DNA from: Streptomyces sp. NBC_00576
Lineage (GTDB): Bacteria; Actinomycetota; Actinomycetes; Streptomycetales; Streptomycetaceae
NCBI RefSeq assembly: GCF_036345175.1
Contig: NZ_CP107780.1
Span: 3,162,001 to 3,226,000 of the forward strand
Reading direction: 5' to 3'
Length of the DNA stretch: 64,000 bases
Part shown: piece after piece, positions 8,861 through 16,193 of the stretch
How the letters are laid out: every line of letters begins with the position of its first letter
Position numbering within the stretch: position 1 is the stretch's first letter
The notes under the pieces: model-generated
Databases searched by the model: none
Seen by the model: only the letters and a program-made list of their open reading frames with translations
Told to the model about the DNA's origin: nothing
Made by a program: the position numbers and the translations under genes

Positions 8861-10623
8861 GTGCCCAACTGCCCATCGCCACCGCGGCCGACGTCCGCCG
8901 GGCCGCCGTTCGGCTGATCCGTGCCGACAGTCGTGCCTTCGTCGCGCTCCTGTTGCTGAACTCGCTGGCCGCCGGGGCCGGGCTCGTCGCGCCGTGGCTG
9001 CTCGGGCGGATCATCGACGAGGTGCGGGCGGGCGCCGGGGTCTCGGCCGTGGACCGGCTCGGGCTGGTCATCGTGGTGTGCGCGGTGGCCCAGTTGCTGC
9101 TGGCGCGCTGGGCGCGGTACGTGGGGTACCGGTTCGGGGAGCGGACGCTCTCGCGGGTGCGGGAGGAGTTCGTCGACCGGGCGCTCGCGCTGCCCGCGTC
9201 GGTGGTGGAGCGGGCCGGGACCGGCGATCTGACGGCCCGGGGAACGGCCGACGTCAGCACGGTCGGCACGACGTTGCGCGATGCGGGGCCGGAACTGCTG
9301 ATCGCCTCGGTGCAGTGTCTGTTCATCGTCGGCGCCGTGTTCGCGCTCGATCCGCTGCTCGGCCTGTCCGCGGTGCTCGCGCAGGCCGGCATCTGGTTCG
9401 CGCTGCGCTGGTATCTGCGCCGGGCGCGTACCGCGTATCTCGCCGAGGGGTCCGCCAACTCCGAGGTGGCTGAAATTCTCGCGGCGACCGCCTCGGGCGC
9501 GCGCACGGTCGAGGCGTTCGGGCTTGAGGAGCGGCGGGTCGCGGTGAGCCGGGAGGCGCTGGACGACTCCCGGCGCCGGCGCCTGCACACGCTGTATCTG
9601 CGGACCGTGTTCTTTCCGCCGGTGGAGGTGTCGTACGTCCTTCCCGTGGTCGTCGTGCTGGTGGTGGGCGGTGCGTTGCACGGGCAGGGGACGATCAGTC
9701 TGGGCGCGGTCGTGGCGGCTGCCCTGTATCTGCGGCAGTTGGAGGCGCCTCTCGACGAGGTGCTCACGTGGATGGAGCAACTGCAGAGCAGCAGTGCCTC
9801 GTTCGCGCGGGTGGAGGGGCTCGGTCGGGCGCCCAGGGGCGGGTCCGAGGCGTCGCCGGTGCCGGTGGGCGACCGGATCGACGTGACCGGGGTTCGGTAT
9901 GCGTACGACCGTGGGGGCGAGGTGCTGCGCGGGGTCGATCTGACGGTGCGGCCGGGTGAACGGCTTGCGGTGGTGGGGCCGTCGGGGGCGGGCAAGACGA
10001 CGCTGTGCCGGTTGCTCGCGGGCATCGACGAGCCGCGTTCGGGCACGGTGACAGTGGGCGGCGTACCGATCGCCTCGCTCGGGCCCGAGGAGCTGCGGCG
10101 CCAGGTCGTGCTGGTGACGCAGGAGCACCACGTCTTCCTGGGCACGGTCCGGGACAATCTCCTCATCGCCGAACCGGCCGCCACCGACGCCGAGTTGTGG
10201 GCGGCTCTGGCCGCTGTCGGCGCCGCCGACTGGGTGCGTGAGATGCCGGCCGGGCTGGACACCGAGCTCGGTCCCGACGGGGAGTCGACCGACGGTTCAG
10301 GGGCCCAGCAACTGGCCTTGGCCCGCGTCGTGTTGGCGGACCCGCACACGTTGATCCTGGACGAGGCGACGGCGTTGCTCGATCCGACGACCGCGCGTCA
10401 CACGGAGCGCGCGTTGGCCGCCGTACTCGAAGGGCGGACGGTGATCGCGATCGCGCACCGGCTGCACACGGCGCACGACGCGGACCGGGTGGCCGTGATG
10501 GAGGAGGGACGTCTCACCGAACTCGGCACGCACGAGGGGCTGGTGGCGGCGGGCGGGGCGTACGCGGCGCTGTGGCGGTCGTGGCACGGGGAGCAGCAGG
10601 CGACTTCTATGGCAAAAGATTGA
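8857..10623 (+). CDS. Half-size ABC exporter, active-site partner with degenerate signature
   Basis: A 588-aa protein with a GTG start overlapping the upstream stop. Six membrane helices precede an ATPase domain with intact Walker A GPSGAGKTT (about 374-382), Q-loop (LVTQEHHVF), Walker B LILDEATALLD and switch His (AIAHRLHT). Its signature is replaced by STDGSGAQQ (about 477-485), so it cannot serve the opposite site well. Walker A/B here and LSGGQ in the preceding gene together build exactly one working ATP site per dimer. The other site has lost both halves. Substrate unknown. Confidence 0.87.
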   Translation: MSAQLPIATAADVRRAAVRLIRADSRAFVALLLLNSLAAGAGLVAPWLLGRIIDEVRAGAGVSAVDRLGLVIVVCAVAQLLLARWARYVGYRFGERTLSRVREEFVDRALALPASVVERAGTGDLTARGTADVSTVGTTLRDAGPELLIASVQCLFIVGAVFALDPLLGLSAVLAQAGIWFALRWYLRRARTAYLAEGSANSEVAEILAATASGARTVEAFGLEERRVAVSREALDDSRRRRLHTLYLRTVFFPPVEVSYVLPVVVVLVVGGALHGQGTISLGAVVAAALYLRQLEAPLDEVLTWMEQLQSSSASFARVEGLGRAPRGGSEASPVPVGDRIDVTGVRYAYDRGGEVLRGVDLTVRPGERLAVVGPSGAGKTTLCRLLAGIDEPRSGTVTVGGVPIASLGPEELRRQVVLVTQEHHVFLGTVRDNLLIAEPAATDAELWAALAAVGAADWVREMPAGLDTELGPDGESTDGSGAQQLALARVVLADPHTLILDEATALLDPTTARHTERALAAVLEGRTVIAIAHRLHTAHDADRVAVMEEGRLTELGTHEGLVAAGGAYAALWRSWHGEQQATSMAKD

Positions 10624-10863
10624 ATAGCCCGTATAGCGAACATGACCAACCGGACAACGAACCTTTTCCAGCCAACTTGTTGACGCGGTCCTGACAGCGT
10701 ACGGCCCTGCCTGCCACTCTTCCCACGGCACCTTCACAGCGGCTCCACAGCCACACCGCTGTGTTCTTCGCCGCGCATCCGCACGCACCTGTTCTGCCCC
10801 GGACGGACGACCACCGTTCGGTCCCCCCTGGCCACTCGACCAGTGGCCAAGCAGAAGGAGTCA

Positions 10864-12942
10864 GTGTTGAGACGCCAGTCCCACAGACGCGCCCCCCACG
10901 CCACCTCCACCGAGTTCTCCCGCGCCACCCAGCGACGGGTCGCCACCGGCGCCCTCGTCGCGGTAACCGCCCTACTGGCAGCGGCAGTTCAGTCCGGTGC
11001 CGCCACTGCAGCCCCGGAGAAGGCACCGTCGGCCGCGGGCAAGGTCATACCGGGCGCGGAGTCCGTCAAGCTGTCCCCCGCCCAGCGCGCCGCGCTGATG
11101 GCCGAGGCCAACGCGACCAAGGCGGAGACGGCCGAGGAACTCGGCCTGGGCGCCAAGGAGAAGCTCGTCGTCCGTGACGTCCTCAAGGACGGCGACGGCA
11201 CCGTGCACACGCGCTACGAGCGCACGTACGACGGACTCCCCGTCCTCGGCGGCGACCTGGTGGTCGACACCGCCAAGTCGGGCGCCACGGAAGGCGTCGT
11301 GAAGGCGTCGCGGGCCACCATCAAGGTGGCGACGACGACAGCCTCGCTGCCCGTCGCGAAGGCGGAGAAGCAGGCGCTGACCGCCGCGAAGGCGGAGTCG
11401 AAGAGCCCGAAGCTCAGCAAGGAGCCCAGGAAGGTCGTCTGGGCCGGCTCCGGCGCCCCGGTGCTCGCCTACGAGACGGTCGTCGGCGGCCTCCAGCACG
11501 ACGGCACCCCGAACGAGCTGCACGTCATCACCGACGCGGCCACCGGCAAGAAGCTCTTCGAGTACCAGGGCGTCGAGACCGGCACCGGCAACACGGTGTA
11601 CAGCGGCTCGGTCGACCTCACCACCACGCAGTCGGGTTCGACGTACAACCTGACCGACGGCGCGCGCGGCAGCCACAAGACGTACAACCTGAACCGCGGC
11701 TCCTCCGGCACCGGCACCCTCTTCTCGGGCCCGGACGACGTCTGGGGCAACGGCCTCGCGTCCAACCTGGAGTCGGCCGGCGCCGACGCCCACTACGGCG
11801 CGGCGCTGACCTGGGACTACTACAAGAACGTCCAGGGCCGCTCGGGCATCAAGGGCAACGGCGTGGGCGCGTACTCGCGCGTCCACTACGGCAACGCGTA
11901 CGTCAACGCCTTCTGGCAGGACGCCTGCTTCTGCATGACGTACGGCGACGGGTCGGGCAACGCCAACCCGCTGACCTCGATCGACGTGGCCGGCCACGAG
12001 ATGACGCACGGCGTCACCGCCAACACGGCGGGCCTCAACTACAGCGGTGAGTCCGGCGGTCTCAACGAGGCCACCTCGGACATCTTCGGCACCGCGGTCG
12101 AGTTCTACGCGAACAACTCCTCCGACGTCGGTGACTACCTCATCGGCGAGGAGATCAACATCAACGGCGACGGCACGCCGTTGCGTTACATGGACAAGCC
12201 GAGCAAGGACGGTGCGTCCAGGGACAGCTGGTCCTCCAGCCTGGGCGGCCTCGACGTGCACTACTCGTCGGGTCCCGCGAACCACTTCTTCTACCTGCTG
12301 AGCGAGGGCAGCGGCGCCAAGACCATCAACGGCGTCAGCTACAACTCGTCCACCTCGGACGGGCTCGCGGTGACCGGCATCGGCCGGGACAAGGCGGAGA
12401 AGATCTGGTTCCGCGCGCTCACCACGAAGTTCACGTCGACCACCAACTACGCGGCGGCCCGTACCGGCACCCTCGCGGCGGCCGGTGAGCTGTACGGCAC
12501 GACGAGCGCCGAGTACACGGCCGTGCAGAACGCGTGGGCCGGTATCAACGTCGGTACGCGTCCCGGCGGTGGTGGCGGTGGCACCGGCACCTCCTTCGAG
12601 TCCGCGACCGCAGTATCGATTCCGGACAACGGTGCCGCCGTGACCTCGTCGCTCGCGGTCACCGGCATCACCGGCAACGCGCCGACCAACCTGGTCGTCA
12701 CGCCGAACATCACGCACACCTGGCGCGGCGACCTCGTCGTGGATCTGGTGGCGCCGGACGGCTCGGTCTACAACCTGAAGCCGTTCAGCTCCTCGGACTC
12801 GGCGGACGACGTGAGCGAGCCGTTCACGGTCAACGCCTCCTCCGAGGTCGCCAACGGGACCTGGCAGTTGAGGGTCCAGGACAAGGCGGCGCAGGACACC
12901 GGCAGGATCAACGGCTGGAAGATCACCTTCCCGTCGGCCTGA
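10864..12942 (+). CDS. Secreted neutral metalloprotease (M4, thermolysin family) with P domain
   Basis: A 692-aa exported zinc protease. A basic N-terminus and hydrophobic segment (GALVAVTALLAAAVQSG) form a signal peptide. An FTP/PepSY-like propeptide follows (about 60-235), then the M4 catalytic domain with HEMTH (His378, Glu379, His382) and the third zinc ligand Glu402 in LNEATSD. A Gly-rich linker leads to a C-terminal proprotein-convertase P domain (about 578-692). The ribosome site GAAGGAG at 10854-10860 fits GTG 10864 or TTG 10867 better than ATG-like codons upstream. Its neighbour at 13292 is a close paralogue lacking the P domain. Expected role: extracellular protein degradation. Confidence 0.93.
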   Translation: MLRRQSHRRAPHATSTEFSRATQRRVATGALVAVTALLAAAVQSGAATAAPEKAPSAAGKVIPGAESVKLSPAQRAALMAEANATKAETAEELGLGAKEKLVVRDVLKDGDGTVHTRYERTYDGLPVLGGDLVVDTAKSGATEGVVKASRATIKVATTTASLPVAKAEKQALTAAKAESKSPKLSKEPRKVVWAGSGAPVLAYETVVGGLQHDGTPNELHVITDAATGKKLFEYQGVETGTGNTVYSGSVDLTTTQSGSTYNLTDGARGSHKTYNLNRGSSGTGTLFSGPDDVWGNGLASNLESAGADAHYGAALTWDYYKNVQGRSGIKGNGVGAYSRVHYGNAYVNAFWQDACFCMTYGDGSGNANPLTSIDVAGHEMTHGVTANTAGLNYSGESGGLNEATSDIFGTAVEFYANNSSDVGDYLIGEEININGDGTPLRYMDKPSKDGASRDSWSSSLGGLDVHYSSGPANHFFYLLSEGSGAKTINGVSYNSSTSDGLAVTGIGRDKAEKIWFRALTTKFTSTTNYAAARTGTLAAAGELYGTTSAEYTAVQNAWAGINVGTRPGGGGGGTGTSFESATAVSIPDNGAAVTSSLAVTGITGNAPTNLVVTPNITHTWRGDLVVDLVAPDGSVYNLKPFSSSDSADDVSEPFTVNASSEVANGTWQLRVQDKAAQDTGRINGWKITFPSA

Positions 12943-13291
12943 ACACACAGCGACTGAGGGCCCGTTCGAGCACCGTTCAGGACCCGTGAGCGGCAGGGCG
13001 TCGCCCCGGTGGATCAACTCACCGGGGCGGCGCCGTCTTTACCGCTCCCGTACTGCGCTTTTGTTGGCACCGTGCCAGATCTTTGTTGTCGCTTTACCAA
13101 GATCGCGTCGTGTTACATGCACGAAATGTTCACCCGGCAGTCGATTTTCAGCCAACATCACTTTGGGGTCATGACATGTACGCGCCCCCAATGTCACTCT
13201 TCCACCGCACGCCGCAGTAGCACTCCAGCTCCACAAGTACTTCCGGTCGATCACCCCAAGACCGCCCGGAACCCCCACAAAAGGAGTCCGC
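12943..13291. other. 349-bp spacer between the two metalloprotease genes
   Basis: No gene is seen here. The first part holds a strong hairpin (12997-13034). The rest, about 13040-13280, is less GC-rich than its surroundings and presumably carries the promoter of the second protease. I could not identify convincing -35/-10 hexamers. Confidence 0.6.
12997..13034 (+). terminator. Hairpin after the first metalloprotease gene
   Basis: Arms GGCGTCGCCCCGGTG (12997-13011) and CACCGGGGCGGCGCC (13020-13034) pair over 15 bp with one T-G wobble around an 8-base loop, followed by a short T-rich run (GTCTTT). It is a probable intrinsic terminator. Confidence 0.75.
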
Positions 13292-14953
13292 GTGACCCCC
13301 CTCTACGCGCGTCACAAGCGCACCACTCTGGCCATCGCCACCGCCGTCGCGGCCGGAGCCCTCATCACCACCGGTCTGACCACCGGTGCCTCCGCGGAGA
13401 GCGAGCCGGCCGGTACCACGGCCAAGGCCGCCGCGGTGCCGATCACGCTGTCCCCCGCGACGCGCACGGCCCTCATCAAGGAAGCCGCGGCCGAAGCCCC
13501 GGCGACCGCCGACGAGATAGGTCTCGGCGCCAAGGAGAAGCTCGTCGTCCGTGACGTCATCAAGGACGCCGACGGCACCCTGCACACCCGCTACGAGCGC
13601 ACCTACGCGGGCCTGCCGGTCCTCGGCGGCGACCTCGTCGTGCACGAGAACGCGGCCGGCGTGACCAAGGGCGTGACCAGAGCGCACAACGCCGCCATCA
13701 AGGTCACCGACCTCACTCCCGAGGTCACCCCGGCCGCCGTCGAGAAGCAGGCCGTCACCCTCGCCAAGAAGGCCGGCTCCGCCAAGTCGGAGGCGGCCGG
13801 CGCCCCCCGCAAGGTGATCTGGGCCGCCTCGGGCACCCCGACCCTCGCCTACGAGACCGTCGTCGGCGGCCTCCAGGAGGACGGCACCCCGAACGAGCTG
13901 CACGTCATCACCGACGCGGCCACCGGCAAGAAGCTGTACGAGTACCAGGGCATCGAGACCGGCACCGGCAAGAGCCTGTACTCCGGCACCGTCTCCCTGA
14001 CCACGACGCTGTCGGGCTCGACGTACCAGCTGACCGACGGCACGCGCGGCGGCCACAAGACGTACAACAAGGCGCACGCCACCAGCTCGTCCGCCGGCAC
14101 CCTGTTCACGGACGCCGACGACACCTGGGGCACCGGCGCGGCCTCCAGCTCGACCGCCGACCAGACCGCGGCCGTCGACGCCGCCTACGGCGCGCAGAAG
14201 ACGTGGGACTTCTACAAGGACACGTTCGGCCGCTCCGGCATCAAGAACAACGGTGTCGCCGCGTACTCCCGCGTCCACTACGGCAACGCGTACGTCAACG
14301 CGTTCTGGGACGACAGCTGCTTCTGCATGACGTACGGCGACGGCGACGGCAACACGCACCCGCTGACCTCGCTGGACGTGGCCGGCCACGAGATGACCCA
14401 CGGCGTCACCTCCAACACGGCGGGCCTGAACTACTCGGGCGAGTCCGGCGGCCTGAACGAGGCGACGTCCGACATCTTCGGCACGGCGGTCGAGTTCTAC
14501 GCGGCGAACTCCTCCGACGTCGGTGACTACCTCATCGGCGAGGAGATCGACATCAACGGCGACGGCTCGCCGCTGCGCTACATGGACAAGCCGAGCAAGG
14601 ACGGCGGGTCCAAGGACAGCTGGTCCTCCACCCTGGGCAACCTCGACGTGCACTACTCGTCGGGTCCCGCGAACCACTTCTTCTACCTCCTCTCCGAGGG
14701 CAGCGGCGCGAAGACGATCAACGGGGTCAGCTACAACTCCCCGACGTCCAACAGCACCACGATCACCGGCATCGGCCGCGCCAAGGCCGTCCAGATCTGG
14801 TACAAGGCGCTGACCACGTACATGACGTCGACGACCAACTACAAGGGCGCCCGCACGGCGACCCTGTCGGCGGCCTCGGCCCTGTACGGCGCCAGCAGCA
14901 CCGAGTACGCGGCGGTGAACGCGGCCTGGGCGGCGGTCAACGTCAAGGCGTGA
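13292..14953 (+). CDS. Secreted neutral metalloprotease (M4, thermolysin family), no P domain
   Basis: A 553-aa exported zinc protease with a GTG start 5 bases after AAAGGAG. The signal peptide (TLAIATAVAAGALITTGLT) is followed by a propeptide and an M4 catalytic domain with HEMTH (His366, Glu367, His370) and zinc ligand Glu390. It ends at the catalytic domain (AAWAAVNVKA) where the upstream paralogue continues into a P domain. The catalytic domains are near-identical over long stretches, so this is a tandem duplication with later loss or gain of the P domain. Hairpins follow each copy, suggesting separate transcription units. Confidence 0.93.
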   Translation: MTPLYARHKRTTLAIATAVAAGALITTGLTTGASAESEPAGTTAKAAAVPITLSPATRTALIKEAAAEAPATADEIGLGAKEKLVVRDVIKDADGTLHTRYERTYAGLPVLGGDLVVHENAAGVTKGVTRAHNAAIKVTDLTPEVTPAAVEKQAVTLAKKAGSAKSEAAGAPRKVIWAASGTPTLAYETVVGGLQEDGTPNELHVITDAATGKKLYEYQGIETGTGKSLYSGTVSLTTTLSGSTYQLTDGTRGGHKTYNKAHATSSSAGTLFTDADDTWGTGAASSSTADQTAAVDAAYGAQKTWDFYKDTFGRSGIKNNGVAAYSRVHYGNAYVNAFWDDSCFCMTYGDGDGNTHPLTSLDVAGHEMTHGVTSNTAGLNYSGESGGLNEATSDIFGTAVEFYAANSSDVGDYLIGEEIDINGDGSPLRYMDKPSKDGGSKDSWSSTLGNLDVHYSSGPANHFFYLLSEGSGAKTINGVSYNSPTSNSTTITGIGRAKAVQIWYKALTTYMTSTTNYKGARTATLSAASALYGASSTEYAAVNAAWAAVNVKA

Positions 14954-15010
14954 CGAGTGACGAGTGACACGTGCCGCTCGGCATGAGCGGTGAGTGAGCA
15001 GGTGACCGGC

Positions 15011-15051
15011 GGGGCGGTACCCGGAACGAAGGCATTTCCGGGGACCGCCCC
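15011..15051 (+). terminator. Hairpin after the second metalloprotease gene
   Basis: Arms GGGGCGGTACCCGG (15011-15024) and CCGGGGACCGCCCC (15038-15051) pair with a single mismatch around a 13-base loop. There is no T-run. Probable terminator 58 bp after the stop codon. Confidence 0.65.
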
Positions 15052-15122
15052 GTCGTACGTGTGTCCGCATCCAGCACCCCGCCGCACAGCCACCCGTATC
15101 CCTCGCCCTACCCTTGGGTCCC

Positions 15123-15635
15123 ATGTCCTTCACGTACGCGGAGGTCGGCGCGACCCGCGAGCGCGGCTTCCGTGCCCCGCCCGGCTTCCACCACCTGCAT
15201 GTACGCACCCGCATCGGCGAGGGCGAGGAGGTCTTCCGGCGCGCCTCCGAGGCCGTCCTCACCTGGGAGATGCACCGCGCGATGGGCGTGGGCATCGACG
15301 CCACCTCCGAACGGGCGGCCCCGGACGTCGATGTCACCGTCACCCTCGCCGGTGTCATAAAGGCCCCCTGCCGCGTGGTCTGGACCGTGGAGGAATACCG
15401 CCGCGCCGGCTGGGCGTACGGCACCCTGGCCGGCCACCCGGAGTGCGGCGAGGAGTCCTTCGTCGTGGACCGCACGGGCGACGGCACGGTGTGGCTGACG
15501 ATCAGCGCGTTCAGCCGCCCCGCGAAGTGGTACGCCAGGGCGGCCGGTCCCGCGACCCGAGGGCTCCAGCATGCCTATGCACGGCGGTGCGGGGTGGTGC
15601 TGCGGCGGCTGTGCGGGGGGTACGGGGAGGACTGA
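15123..15635 (+). CDS. DUF1990 family protein
   Basis: A 170-aa soluble protein recognised as DUF1990 by its opening (SFTYAEVGATRERGF..PPGFHHL), the TRIGEGEEVFRRASEAVLTW segment and the C-terminal SAFSRPAKWYARAAGP stretch. The family is widespread in actinomycetes and has a START-like fold by prediction; no reaction is established. The ATG at 15123 is chosen over a TTG three codons upstream. It stands alone between the protease hairpin and a truncated hydrolase. Confidence 0.8.
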   Translation: MSFTYAEVGATRERGFRAPPGFHHLHVRTRIGEGEEVFRRASEAVLTWEMHRAMGVGIDATSERAAPDVDVTVTLAGVIKAPCRVVWTVEEYRRAGWAYGTLAGHPECGEESFVVDRTGDGTVWLTISAFSRPAKWYARAAGPATRGLQHAYARRCGVVLRRLCGGYGED

Positions 15636-15771
15636 CGTCGCCGTACGTCGTACACGCTCGCGGGGGACCCTCGCGGCGCGGCGCCGAGCCGGACATCGGA
15701 GGGGGCTGGTAGAGACCTCCGTGGCGGCGCTCGGGAACCCGTCGCCCTTGATCCCCCCGAGGAGACACGGC

Positions 15772-16053
15772 ATGCCACATGTACGCGCCGACAGCGTGAA
15801 TCTCTACTACGAGACTGTGGGTGAGGGCGAGCCGCTCGTTCTCGTCCATGGTTCGTGGAACGACCACAAGAGCTGGCAGGCCGCGATCGAGGCCGACGTC
15901 CGCGCGTCCTTCACCGTGATCTCGTACGACCGCCGCGGCCATGGCCAGAGCGAAAAGGTGACGGGCCAGGGCACCCGCAGGCAGGACGAGGACGACCTTG
16001 CGGCGCTGATCGAAGGGCTCGGCCACGCCCCCGCGCATGTCGCCGGCAACTGA
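15772..16053 (+). pseudogene. Truncated alpha/beta-hydrolase (N-terminal fragment)
   Basis: The 93-aa product has the start of an alpha/beta-hydrolase: VNLYYETVGEGEPLVLVHGS with the oxyanion HG motif, the DRRGHGQSE strand-turn, and the segment leading to the nucleophile elbow (APAHVAGN). It stops exactly where GNSxGG would supply the Ser. The downstream 140 bp shows no hydrolase coding in any frame, so the C-terminal two thirds, with the catalytic Ser, Asp and His, appear deleted. The ribosome site (GAGGAGA) and ATG remain intact. Probably a non-functional remnant. Confidence 0.75.
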
Positions 16054-16193
16054 TCCACCGTCTGCCCGAGCCGTGACGGTCGAGTGTGCTGTCCCGGGAC
16101 GACCCGCCTCGCGCGGGCCGCCCCAAGTGAGGTTTCACCTCTGCCCCCATGCCCGTCCCCCGGCCTCGGACACCGAAGGTTCACCGAGGCACG

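Noticed and set aside
15636..15771. Gene between DUF1990 and the hydrolase fragment
   Set aside because: The 136-bp gap holds only short Arg-rich frames without a ribosome site.
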